Assembly (NCBI GenBank): GCA_002431915.1
Contig: DJEP01000070.1
Location: 600 to 39,743, forward strand
Length of the DNA: 39,144 nt
Source of the DNA: Lachnospiraceae bacterium UBA5895
GTDB taxonomy: Bacteria > Bacillota > Clostridia > Lachnospirales > Lachnospiraceae
Reading direction: 5' to 3'
Part shown: piece by piece, positions 1 to 8,142 of the stretch
How positions within the stretch are numbered: position 1 is the stretch's first letter
How the letters are laid out: each line of letters begins with the position of its first letter
The notes under the pieces: model-generated
Databases searched by the model: none
Seen by the model: only the letters and a program-made list of their open reading frames with translations
What the model was told of the DNA's origin: nothing
Position numbers and translations under genes: made by a program

Positions 1-2073
1 GGTTCCGTACATACCCGCCAGTGCCTCACGCATTGCCGTAATTGCATAAGGGAAGGGGAAGAAGATGTATATCTTCTGGTATATATCAGGAAGCAGTTCG
101 ATAGGGAATGTTCCGCTGGATCCCGCGATCTGCAGTACCATAACGATTACGCAGACAGCCTTGCCCACATCCCCGAACGCCAGCGTCAGGGAATAGATCA
201 ACAGGGAAAATGCGGTGGCGGTAAAACTTGCCGCCAGGAAAAACAGTCCCGGTTCCACAATATTTACTTTCAACAGCCACAGATCTCCCGCTACGATAAT
301 TGCCGCCTGAATCTGTGCCAGCAGCAGGAACAGCAGATATCTGCCGAAATACAGCTGATAACTCTGTACATTTTCAAGATTTTTCAGTGATGCCTTTACC
401 TTCACCAGTGCTACCAGAATCGTAGACCCTACCCAGATCGCCAGTGTGGAATAGAACGGTGTCATGGCAGAACCATAGGTTGCCACCGGATACATGGCTA
501 TGGTCTCCATGGTCACGGGAGATGCGAAATATGCTCCCAGACTGTCGGGATCTCCTCCCAGAAAACGTACCAGAATATCCATCATTTCCTCTTCGGAAGC
601 GCCCTCCAGCTGATCTGTCAGGTCTGTCAGTTTTTCACTGATAGAATCTACCACACCCTGGATCTGTCCCAGGCTCTCGCTGGTTCCGTCGACCGCATCG
701 CCGACACCTTCCATAACTACACCTATATTCTGTACGGTACTGCTCAATGTATTTACCAGGTTGGTCACCTGATTCAATGAATCTGACATATTTGTCAGAA
801 CCCTCTGCATCTGCGGCACCAGATTATTTTTATAGATGCCCTGCATATTGCTCACGGAATTCTCACAGCTGTCGATGACACTCTTTAAATTATTCATGGC
901 ATTGTTGACATTGACCTTCGCCTTCTCTGCCGCCTGTTCATCGGTGGATTCCAGTACACTGCCTATGACAGTGTTCATCATATCCAGTTCTTTCTGCATA
1001 GCTTTCAGCGCTTCAATGGCAGCATCCGTTGCTGCCGTATTGCCGCTTCCGCTGCCGGTGGAAGCATCCCCGCCGGATACGCTTCCCTGCACACGCTGTT
1101 CAATCAGCGCTGCCAGCAGGGTGTTCACCTGTCCGTTCAGGGTGTTGGTGTCCCTTGCCACTTTATTCAGATCCTTCGTCATCTGTGCCGTATCGTCTGC
1201 CAGCTTGCTCTGATCCAGGATCTTTTTCATATCCTCCAGTGAGGTCTGTATGGTACTCATGGAGGTATCCACATTCGTGCTGAAATTCGACAGCGTATCT
1301 CTGGTGGAAGACAGATTCTGACTGCTCTGGTTCAGACTTGCCGTCGTCGCATCCAGTTTCTTCTGCATTGCGGGAATCTCATAATTCACATGGGTGATCG
1401 CCGCTTCCAGTCTGTCATTCCCCGCCCGGAAAGTATCGATCATCGCACTGTATTCCTTCAGGTTGTCATTCAGTTCTTCCAGATCGGTACGGAATTCCTC
1501 CACATAGCTGTCTCCCTGCATCTGATCCGATACGGAATTGCCCTCTTCGAAAATCGTGGTAGCTGCCACTTTGATAAAAGTCTGATTAATGGTATTCTGC
1601 AATGTTCCCGCTACCGTATCCGTGATCTTGGTAGCAATAGCGTTGCTCTTCTGATTCTGGTAATAAATCAGTGACGGATTCTCAAAATCATCAGAGAATA
1701 CATTGTACATACTATATGTAAATTTATCTGTGATGATGATGGCTGCGTAATATTTCCCCGCTTCCACGCCTTCCCGCGCTTCTTCCTCGGTATCTAAGAA
1801 GATCCATTTCACACTGGTGTTGGAATGCAGACTCTCCAGCACGGATTCTCCCATGTTCACCACAGAACCGTCCTTCAGCGTGTAATCCTTATCCAGAGAC
1901 ACTACCGCCACGGGGATTCCTCCGGTATTGGCATAGGGATCCCAGTTGGCAAAAATATTAAACCATGCATACAGCGACGGTATCACACACAGTCCGATAA
2001 TTATGACCAATGCAAAAGGCTGTTTCACCAGTTTTTTCAGATCTCCTGTGAAAATTTTCCAAATGTTTTTCAT
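1..2073 (-). CDS. YhgE/Pip family membrane protein (3' end outside window)
   Basis: About 691 residues are visible; the C-terminus lies beyond the left edge. The reading frame opens with MKNIWKIFTGDLKKLVKQPF and one N-terminal membrane segment. A long extracellular, coiled-coil-rich region follows, with many Asn/Ser/Gln-rich heptad-like stretches. Near the end is a cluster of hydrophobic helices like those of ABC-2-type membrane domains. This order (N-terminal helix, large loop, C-terminal helices) is that of the YhgE/Pip family, named after the lactococcal phage infection protein; its normal cellular role is poorly known. The start ATG (2071-2073) overlaps the TGA of the upstream gene as ATGA, so translation is probably coupled to the O-antigen-ligase-like protein. 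Family is fairly sure, role is not. Confidence 0.85.
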   Translation of the reverse strand, partial: MKNIWKIFTGDLKKLVKQPFALVIIIGLCVIPSLYAWFNIFANWDPYANTGGIPVAVVSLDKDYTLKDGSVVNMGESVLESLHSNTSVKWIFLDTEEEAREGVEAGKYYAAIIITDKFTYSMYNVFSDDFENPSLIYYQNQKSNAIATKITDTVAGTLQNTINQTFIKVAATTIFEEGNSVSDQMQGDSYVEEFRTDLEELNDNLKEYSAMIDTFRAGNDRLEAAITHVNYEIPAMQKKLDATTASLNQSSQNLSSTRDTLSNFSTNVDTSMSTIQTSLEDMKKILDQSKLADDTAQMTKDLNKVARDTNTLNGQVNTLLAALIEQRVQGSVSGGDASTGSGSGNTAATDAAIEALKAMQKELDMMNTVIGSVLESTDEQAAEKAKVNVNNAMNNLKSVIDSCENSVSNMQGIYKNNLVPQMQRVLTNMSDSLNQVTNLVNTLSSTVQNIGVVMEGVGDAVDGTSESLGQIQGVVDSISEKLTDLTDQLEGASEEEMMDILVRFLGGDPDSLGAYFASPVTMETIAMYPVATYGSAMTPFYSTLAIWVGSTILVALVKVKASLKNLENVQSYQLYFGRYLLFLLLAQIQAAIIVAGDLWLLKVNIVEPGLFFLAASFTATAFSLLIYSLTLAFGDVGKAVCVIVMVLQIAGSSGTFPIELLPDIYQKIYIFFPFPYAITAMREALAGMYGT

Positions 2074-3704
2074 GCGATTTCTATAGACTCCTCATCTGTA
2101 TCCGTTCTATGTAGCTTTTCCTGCCTTTGTCCGGCTTCGCATACCCCCAGCAGCAGAAAAAATAACGGTGCATTCAGTACCTGCCGGAAACTGACCAGGG
2201 AATGCATTCCGTAAGTAATCAGCAACAGCAGCCCCAGCCGGTTCCCACTGTATTTCCGCAATGCGGTAAAAAATACGGCTGCATAAGCGAAAACTCCGAG
2301 CGCTCCCATATTGATCAGCGTGGTCAGCCACTCATTATGGGCATTCGTAAAAATCGAACCGGCAAAATATCCTTTGTCAAACAGTACCGTGCCTCCGGGC
2401 AGCACCTGTCCCAGATAGCTTGCAAAACAATCCGGTCCTGCCCCCAGCAGCTTCTGTCTGAGATCTCCCTGACAGAATCCCTGCCATGCCATCTGCCATA
2501 ATCTTCCCCGGTGGTTACCCCATTCCTCGAAATTACTACCCTGTAGTTTCGAAATATACCATATTACTGCACCCGCAGCCAATACCAGACTGCCATACAG
2601 CACCCCGGTTCGTAACATCCTCTTTTTCTTCTCAGGAAGGACATGATGTATCCCACAGAATAACAGACACACCACAGCAAACGGGATCCACCCCTGCCAG
2701 GCTGCCAGCCGTTTGGCAATACCGTCCTGCAACAGGATGTCAAAGGTTCCCAGGGATTGCATCCCCTTTCCCCACAGCAGCATTCCCACACAGACACCGG
2801 TCAGCAGAAAAAGCAGAGCCTCCCACAGTTTGGTGTTCTTACGGCTGCCCCAAAAGCACATCCACAGTGCCACACATGCCACCATCACACCGCCGTCACT
2901 TCCCTGTAAAAGCAACAATACGATCGCAAGAGTATTGCAGACTCCAAGCAGCATCGAACCTCCTCTTCGCCCCTCTTCCACCGCCTGCAGAAAAAGTGCC
3001 AGCGATAAAGGAAACATCACACTGTAATACCCGCTGAGCCAGTTATTGTTCCCCAGTGTAGTGAGCATATGCGTATATTCCCAGTCCCCTACGACATAAC
3101 CCTTCAACAATCCTAACGGATCATATCCCAGCTTCTGCAGCAGACCGATCAGCGTAACGAGCACAAATGCCCCTTCTCCAAGCAGCAATACCGTCCCGCA
3201 CTGCCCGGCATACCTTGCCGTCAGCAAAAATCCGCCCACCATCAGACAGATCGTGACAGCTCCCATGTACCATTCCCGTTCTCCCGTCCACGCAGTACTT
3301 CCGTAAGGACTGCAAAGTGCGGAAACCACAGCGTTGGCTCCGTACAGACAGACTGCTGTCACTACGATATGCTCTCTGCACCATCCGATTATTTTTTTCC
3401 CGGTTTTTCTCATATACATACCGGAACTACCGCAGTTTTCCATCCGATAGCGTTGTTCTATCCGTCTGTGTTGTTCCATCCGTCTGTGTTGTTCCATCAG
3501 GCAGCTTCTTACCACAGCGATTATCTGTACCACCAGACAAATCCCCATACAGATCAGAGAGATATTGCGATATAAATAATATTTGCTATCGCCCAATTTG
3601 TAATATCCATTTCCGGGAATATAGTACAGCGGCAATACTACCAGAATGGCAGCCATATATATATGACATACGATTTTCAGGAATTCCTCTTTCCGCTTCT
3701 CCAT
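2070..3704 (-). CDS. O-antigen ligase / polymerase (Wzy_C-like) membrane protein
   Basis: This 544-residue protein has about ten or more membrane segments. In its second half is a large loop followed by FTNAHNEWLTTLINMGALG. That arrangement, with the conserved His/Glu region after the loop, is characteristic of the O-antigen ligase/Wzy (PF04932) family, which polymerises or transfers lipid-linked glycans or attaches sugars to proteins at the outer membrane face. In a Gram-positive it would act on a cell-wall or capsular polysaccharide or a glycoprotein; the substrate is unknown. The start ATG at 3704 follows an AAAGGAG ribosome site about 10 bases upstream and a sigma-A promoter at 3748-3776. 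Between two early membrane segments lies a repetitive basic stretch encoded by an 18-bp tandem repeat. It is first in a two-gene operon with YhgE/Pip. Confidence 0.8.
   Translation of the reverse strand: MEKRKEEFLKIVCHIYMAAILVVLPLYYIPGNGYYKLGDSKYYLYRNISLICMGICLVVQIIAVVRSCLMEQHRRMEQHRRIEQRYRMENCGSSGMYMRKTGKKIIGWCREHIVVTAVCLYGANAVVSALCSPYGSTAWTGEREWYMGAVTICLMVGGFLLTARYAGQCGTVLLLGEGAFVLVTLIGLLQKLGYDPLGLLKGYVVGDWEYTHMLTTLGNNNWLSGYYSVMFPLSLALFLQAVEEGRRGGSMLLGVCNTLAIVLLLLQGSDGGVMVACVALWMCFWGSRKNTKLWEALLFLLTGVCVGMLLWGKGMQSLGTFDILLQDGIAKRLAAWQGWIPFAVVCLLFCGIHHVLPEKKKRMLRTGVLYGSLVLAAGAVIWYISKLQGSNFEEWGNHRGRLWQMAWQGFCQGDLRQKLLGAGPDCFASYLGQVLPGGTVLFDKGYFAGSIFTNAHNEWLTTLINMGALGVFAYAAVFFTALRKYSGNRLGLLLLITYGMHSLVSFRQVLNAPLFFLLLGVCEAGQRQEKLHRTDTDEESIEIA
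3451..3498 (-). repeat. 18-bp tandem repeat, about 2.7 copies, inside the O-antigen-ligase-like gene
   Basis: Units at 3451-3468, 3469-3486 and 3487-3498 (partial) are nearly identical, with unit 2 reading TGTTGTTCCATCCGTCTG on the plus strand. Being 18 bp, it adds or removes six residues (MEQHRR-like) without shifting frame. It encodes a charged linker between membrane helices. Copy-number variation between strains is plausible but not shown. Confidence 0.85.
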
Positions 3705-3747
3705 GCCCTATAGGCTCCTTTGTATCACAGACTGCGTAACTACTTGC

Positions 3748-3776
3748 ATTGTAAGCGTTTCTCCCCCTTCTGTCAA
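3748..3776 (-). promoter_or_regulatory. Sigma-A promoter of the O-antigen-ligase/Pip operon
   Basis: On the minus strand a TTGACA -35 box (3771-3776) is followed after exactly 17 bases by TACAAT (3748-3753). The ATG at 3704 lies about 45 bases downstream of the -10, leaving a short leader with an AAAGGAG site. Confidence 0.8.
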
Positions 3777-3780
3777 ACCG

Positions 3781-4223
3781 TTTACTCTTTACAAAATGGT
3801 GAGCTTGCCAAAACGCAGAACGCCCACGGCGGATGGAATGTCCTTCCGAAGATGTTTGTCGGGAGGTGGTGATATTTTCTCGAAAAGTGCTGAAAGACAG
3901 GGTGGAGCGAACAGGACGTTCGCGACAGGCGGACGGCGACAAGGATGTTCCGTTCGCCGTTGGCGTTCGTTTGGTGTAAAAACCTTAAAAACAATGAATT
4001 CCGTACAAAAAAGTTCCTAAATCAGGAATTTTTGTACGGAATTTCTTCATTTTGCACGCTAAGCGAAAATAACAGCTTTTTACATGGCAAAATCTCATGT
4101 TTTTGTATTTTTTGAGTAATAAATAGGATTTTAAATACAGAGCTCTCCACTCTTCGTGGAAATTTCGTCGCTTTGGGAGCTTGTCTGGTCTATGGCAGCC
4201 CTCCGCAATGAGTCTCGCCATTC
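3781..4223. other. Long gene-free interval, possibly an interspersed or degenerate repeat
   Basis: This stretch separates the O-antigen-ligase promoter from the end of dnaJ. Short open frames on both strands (for example 3985-4221 and 3782-3994, minus) lack ribosome sites and have odd compositions, so I do not call them genes. The left half (about 3800-3960) is GC-rich with short inverted repeats such as GCGAAC...GTTCGC near 3906-3922. The right half is AT-rich and begins with a strong palindrome at 3997-4043. The abrupt composition change suggests a decayed mobile or repeat sequence, but I cannot prove it from one copy. Confidence 0.45.
3997..4043. repeat. Strong AT-rich palindrome (15-bp perfect arms)
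   Basis: The left arm AATTCCGTACAAAAA (3997-4011) is the exact reverse complement of 4029-4043. Inner arms TTCCT (4014-4018) and AGGAA (4024-4028) extend the stem to about 20 bp, with a two-base bulge and a five-base loop. There is no adjacent GC-rich stem with U-tract, so it is an atypical terminator. It looks more like an intergenic repeat or protein-binding site. Confidence 0.75.
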
Positions 4224-4258
4224 ATAAGATTGTCAGCAAAAAACGCTGCCAATCTTAT
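4224..4258 (-). terminator. Hairpin at the dnaJ stop, probable operon end
   Basis: Arms at 4224-4237 and 4245-4258 form a 14-bp stem with one mismatch and a seven-base loop, overlapping the dnaJ TAA at 4255-4257. No clear U-tract follows on the minus strand, so it may be a weak terminator or a 3' stability hairpin. Confidence 0.5.
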
Positions 4259-5430
4259 TTCCAAAATTTCTTTTTTCTGCCGTCCTTCGGCTCCTTGTTG
4301 TCTCCCTCTCCGCTTTCTGTTGTCTTCTTCACCGCATTCAGGGAATCTCCGGTCAGCGCATCAAACTGCTTTAACAGTTCCTTCGCCTCCGGCTTCAACT
4401 TATCGGGAGTCTGTACCACAAGTGTTACATAATGGTCACCGCGAACATTCTTATTTCTCCAGGAAGGAACACCCTTGCCGCGGAGACGAATCTTCGTATC
4501 CGTCTGGGTTCCTGCCTTCACATCATAGACCACCTTACCGTCTACAGTATCAATCAAAATTTCTCCGCCCAATGCTGCTACCGCAAAAGAAATCGGAACG
4601 GTGGAGAAGATATTGAAATCCTGTCTCTGGAAAATCGGATGACGACCTACACGCACTTCTAACAGCACATCACCTCTGGGTCCTCCGTTGATACCGGGTT
4701 CTCCCAGTCCTGGCTCACGAACAGCCTGACCATTGTCAATACCTGCGGGAATTACTACCTCATAACGCTTCTTCATCGGAATATATCCGGTACCACGACA
4801 ATCCGGACACTTCTCCTTGATCACCTTACCGGTTCCCTGACATTCGGGACAAGTATGCACCGTACGCATCGTACCGAAGAGCGACTGTGAGTTATATACT
4901 ACCTGACCCTTACCACCGCACTTTGTACAGGTCTCCGGGTTGGTACCTGGCTTTGCTCCGGAACCGTTACAGGTCTTACAAATCTCTTTTACTGTAGGCT
5001 CAATCTCCTTTTTGCAGCCGAAGACAGCCTCTTCAAACGTGATCTGAACGCTGATGCGGACATCCGCACCCTTCCTGGGTCCGTTACTCTGGGAATTTCT
5101 GCTTCTTCCGCCGCCAAAGAAATCTCCGAAAATATCACCAAAGATATCACTGAAATCCGTACCGCTGAAATCAAATCCACCGGCTCCGCCTGCACCACCT
5201 TCAAATGCGGCATGACCATACTGATCGTACTGGCGTCTCTTCTCGGGATCACTCAGCACGGCATAAGCCTCGGAAGCTTCCTTGAACTTCTGCTCCGCAT
5301 CTTTGTCTCCGGGGTTCATGTCGGGATGGTATTTTTTCGCCAATACACGGTATGCTTTTTTAATTGCAGCGTCATCTGCATTTTTATCTACACCGAGGAC
5401 TTCGTAATAGTCTCTCTTCTGCTCTGCCAT
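4255..5430 (-). CDS. dnaJ: DnaJ (Hsp40) co-chaperone
   Basis: This 391-residue protein is a complete type I DnaJ. An N-terminal J domain (about residues 5-70) carries the HPD motif that stimulates DnaK ATPase. A Gly/Phe-rich linker (about 75-110) follows, then a zinc domain with four CxxCxGxG repeats (beginning CKTCNGSG, CTKCGGKG, CPECQGTG and CPDCRGTG), and then the substrate-binding C-terminal domains. It delivers unfolded clients to DnaK in the cytoplasm. It is the last gene of the hrcA-grpE-dnaK-dnaJ operon, 139 bases after dnaK, with a strong hairpin in that gap. The short Lys-rich C-terminal end is not conserved and has no known role. Confidence 0.98.
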   Translation of the reverse strand: MAEQKRDYYEVLGVDKNADDAAIKKAYRVLAKKYHPDMNPGDKDAEQKFKEASEAYAVLSDPEKRRQYDQYGHAAFEGGAGGAGGFDFSGTDFSDIFGDIFGDFFGGGRSRNSQSNGPRKGADVRISVQITFEEAVFGCKKEIEPTVKEICKTCNGSGAKPGTNPETCTKCGGKGQVVYNSQSLFGTMRTVHTCPECQGTGKVIKEKCPDCRGTGYIPMKKRYEVVIPAGIDNGQAVREPGLGEPGINGGPRGDVLLEVRVGRHPIFQRQDFNIFSTVPISFAVAALGGEILIDTVDGKVVYDVKAGTQTDTKIRLRGKGVPSWRNKNVRGDHYVTLVVQTPDKLKPEAKELLKQFDALTGDSLNAVKKTTESGEGDNKEPKDGRKKKFWK

Positions 5431-5467
5431 TTTTACACCTCTGTCACATAAATCTGAAAATGGTTAT

Positions 5468-5497
5468 GCACAGGGCACGCTTCTGCGTGCCCTGTGC
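5468..5497 (-). other. Perfect 13-bp hairpin between dnaK and dnaJ
   Basis: GCACAGGGCACGC (5468-5480) pairs perfectly with 5485-5497 across a TTCT loop. On the minus-strand transcript it is not followed by a U-run, so it is unlikely to be a full terminator. It more likely marks an mRNA processing or stability point that lowers dnaJ relative to dnaK, or causes partial termination. The sequence is clear; the function is inferred. Confidence 0.7.
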
Positions 5498-5569
5498 CCC
5501 CGTTATTTGCAATCGCTGTTACACAGCATCTACTGTTATACCACGATTTGCCTTATTTGTGAAGCCTGT

Positions 5570-7450
5570 TTATACTTCTCTGAAATCTCCGTCGATAACA
5601 TCGTCATCTGCGTTGCTGCCTGCATTGCTGCCGGTCTGTGCATTCATGTCAGGACCTGCTGCGCCCTGAGCACCCTGCTGTGCCTGTGCAGCCTGCTCAT
5701 ACATCTTGGTGAATACGGACTGTGCACTCTGGGTCAGTTTCTCTTTTGCAGCCTTCAGCTCATCTACATCACTGTCGCTCATTTCCTGATCTTTGGTTCT
5801 CTCCAGGATAGACTTAACAGCTTCCAGGTCAGCCTGTACCTGAGTCTTGTCGCTCTCGGGTACCTTGTCACCTACTTCGTTCAGAGCCTTCTCGGTCTGG
5901 AATACGAAGGAGTCTGCTTCGTTTCTTGCCTCGATAGCTTCCTTACGCTTCTTATCCTGTGCCTCGAACTCGGCTGCTTCCTTAACAGCCTTCTCGATAT
6001 CGGAATCGGACATGTTGGAGCCTGCGGTAATGGTGATGTGCTGCTCCTTGCCGGTACCCAGATCCTTAGCGGATACATTTACGATACCGTTAGCATCGAT
6101 ATCGAAGGTAACCTCGATCTGAGGGACTCCTCTGGGAGCGGGAGCAATACCGTCCAGACGGAACTGTCCGAGGGACTTGTTATCCTTGGCGAACTGACGC
6201 TCACCCTGTACTACGTTGATATCTACTGCGGTCTGATTATCGGCTGCGGTAGAGAAGATCTGGCTCTTCTTGGTAGGAATGGTTGTATTTCTCTCGATCA
6301 GTCTGGTAGCAACACCACCCATGGTCTCGATGGACAGGGACAGAGGAGTTACATCCAGTAACAGGATATCACCGGCACCTGCATCACCGGCAAGCTTACC
6401 ACCCTGAATAGCAGCACCGATGGCTACACACTCATCAGGATTCAGAGACTTGCTGGGCTCTTTACCGGTCAGGGCTCTTACCTTGTCCTGTACCGCAGGG
6501 ATACGCGTAGAACCACCTACTAACAGTACCTGACCCAGATCGGAATAATTCAGACCTGCGTCCTTCATAGCGTTCTGTACAGGAACTGCGGTCTTGTCAA
6601 CCAGATCTCTGGTCAGTTCATCAAACTTTGCACGAGTCAAGTTCATATCAAAGTGCTTAGGTCCTTCTGCGGTTGCGGTAATGAAAGGAAGGTTGATGTT
6701 GGTGGTCATTGCGCTGGACAGCTCTTTCTTAGCCTTCTCAGCTGCTTCCTTCAATCTCTGCATAGCCATCTTATCGCCGGACAGATCCACGCCTTCTGCT
6801 TTCTTGAATTCATCCAGCATCCACTGAATGATCTTGTTATCGAAATCATCACCGCCAAGGTGTGTATCACCGTTGGTAGCCAGTACTTCAATGACACCGT
6901 CACCGATCTCAATGATAGATACATCGAAGGTACCACCACCAAGGTCATATACCATGATCTTCTGCTCTTTCTCATTGTCCAGACCATAAGCAAGTGCTGC
7001 TGCGGTAGGCTCGTTGATGATACGCTTTACATCCAGACCTGCAATCTTACCGGCATCCTTGGTAGCCTGACGCTGAGCGTCGTTGAAGTATGCGGGGACT
7101 GTGATAACCGCCTCGGTAACCTTCTCACCCAGATAACTCTCTGCATCTGCTTTCAGCTTCTGCAGGATCATTGCGGAGATCTGCTGAGGAGAGTATTTCT
7201 TGCCGTCAATGGTGCGACCGTGATCGGTACCCATATCTCTCTTAATGGAAGAAATGGTCTTCTCGGCGTTGGTAACTGCCTGACGCTTCGCAGGCTCGCC
7301 GACCAGTCTCTCACCAGTCTTGGTAAATGCTACTACAGAGGGCGTGGTTCTCGCACCTTCTGCATTTGCGATAACGGTGGGCTTACCACCTTCCATAACA
7401 GCTACACAGCTGTTGGTTGTACCCAAGTCAATACCAATAATCTTACTCAT
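5570..7450 (-). CDS. dnaK: DnaK (Hsp70) chaperone
   Basis: At 626 residues it is standard length for a Firmicutes DnaK. The N-terminus IIGIDLGTTNSCVAVMEGG is the first phosphate loop of the ATPase domain. VYDLGGGTFDVSI (about residue 170) and the adenosine-binding VGGSTRIPAVQ region follow. Then come the substrate-binding beta domain, an alpha-helical lid and an Ala/Gln/Gly-rich disordered tail ending in DDVIDGDFREV, close to the usual EEVD-like bacterial end. It lacks the roughly 24-residue ATPase-domain insert of Proteobacterial DnaK, as Gram-positive homologues do. A strong AGGAGG site precedes the ATG. It works with GrpE and DnaJ encoded on either side and should be controlled by HrcA through the upstream CIRCE. 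Confidence 0.99.
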   Translation of the reverse strand: MSKIIGIDLGTTNSCVAVMEGGKPTVIANAEGARTTPSVVAFTKTGERLVGEPAKRQAVTNAEKTISSIKRDMGTDHGRTIDGKKYSPQQISAMILQKLKADAESYLGEKVTEAVITVPAYFNDAQRQATKDAGKIAGLDVKRIINEPTAAALAYGLDNEKEQKIMVYDLGGGTFDVSIIEIGDGVIEVLATNGDTHLGGDDFDNKIIQWMLDEFKKAEGVDLSGDKMAMQRLKEAAEKAKKELSSAMTTNINLPFITATAEGPKHFDMNLTRAKFDELTRDLVDKTAVPVQNAMKDAGLNYSDLGQVLLVGGSTRIPAVQDKVRALTGKEPSKSLNPDECVAIGAAIQGGKLAGDAGAGDILLLDVTPLSLSIETMGGVATRLIERNTTIPTKKSQIFSTAADNQTAVDINVVQGERQFAKDNKSLGQFRLDGIAPAPRGVPQIEVTFDIDANGIVNVSAKDLGTGKEQHITITAGSNMSDSDIEKAVKEAAEFEAQDKKRKEAIEARNEADSFVFQTEKALNEVGDKVPESDKTQVQADLEAVKSILERTKDQEMSDSDVDELKAAKEKLTQSAQSVFTKMYEQAAQAQQGAQGAAGPDMNAQTGSNAGSNADDDVIDGDFREV

Positions 7451-7526
7451 AATATTTTCCTCCTGTTTTTTACTCTTTCTTGTCTGCGTTTATGGTTTCT
7501 ATATCTAAAAATATGTGATGGTTAAT

Positions 7527-8117
7527 TTATTGAACAACTCCTACCATGCTGTGTCTTACGACCATGTCATGGTATGTGTAACCCTTCTGAAGTTCCTGGG
7601 CTACCACACCGGATTCATACTCATCGCTCTCCACCTGCATGACTGCGTTGTGAAGGTTCGGATTAAATTCCTGTCCGACGGCTTCGATGGGTTTCACACC
7701 GATGTTCTCAAGTTCTGACATCAACTGCTTGTAGACGCGGTTCATACCGTCTACAAAAGGATCCTCTTTGGATTCTTTGGAAACCGTAGCCAGACCTCTT
7801 TCAAAATTGTCCACCACCGGAAGGATCTTCTCGATCACGCTCTTGGCACCGGTATCGAACATGGCCTGCTTTTCTTTGTCGGTTCTCTTACGGAAGTTCT
7901 CGAACTCTGCCATCTGACGTTTTACTCTGTCTTCCAGCTGATCAATCTTCTCCTTGTAGGAATCTTCCTTCTTGTTCAGCTTTGCCTGTTTCTTTGCCGC
8001 CTTTTTATCCGCCTTGCTCACAGACTCTTCCTCTTCGGGTTCCTCTTCTTTCAGCTCTTCGGCATCTGAAAGATCCTGTTCCATTTCTTCTAATATTTCC
8101 TTTTCCTGTTCTGCCAT
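7527..8117 (-). CDS. grpE: GrpE nucleotide exchange factor
   Basis: I place the start at ATG 8117 (MAEQEKEILEEMEQDL), giving 196 residues. It has an AGGAAAG site just upstream, and a longer frame to 8210 would overlap hrcA. An acidic N-terminal tail and a long charged coiled coil (about residues 35-100) lead to the C-terminal beta domain. The family signature (NLHNAVMQVESDEYESGVV, then GYTYHDMVVRHSMVGVVQ) is intact at the end. GrpE dimers drive ADP release from DnaK. It lies 25 bases after hrcA and 76 before dnaK. Confidence 0.97.
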   Translation of the reverse strand: MAEQEKEILEEMEQDLSDAEELKEEEPEEEESVSKADKKAAKKQAKLNKKEDSYKEKIDQLEDRVKRQMAEFENFRKRTDKEKQAMFDTGAKSVIEKILPVVDNFERGLATVSKESKEDPFVDGMNRVYKQLMSELENIGVKPIEAVGQEFNPNLHNAVMQVESDEYESGVVAQELQKGYTYHDMVVRHSMVGVVQ

Positions 8118-8142
8118 TCTTACTTTCCTTTCTGGAATCTGT

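Noticed and set aside
3586..4221. Short minus-strand frames of 70-118 codons between the ligase-like gene and dnaJ
   Set aside because: No ribosome sites, atypical composition, and one overlaps the ligase promoter and start.
5507..7525. Long plus-strand frames opposite dnaK (284 and 290 codons)
   Set aside because: Antisense frames over Hsp70 genes are a known codon-bias artefact; no domain is recognisable and dnaK is intact.
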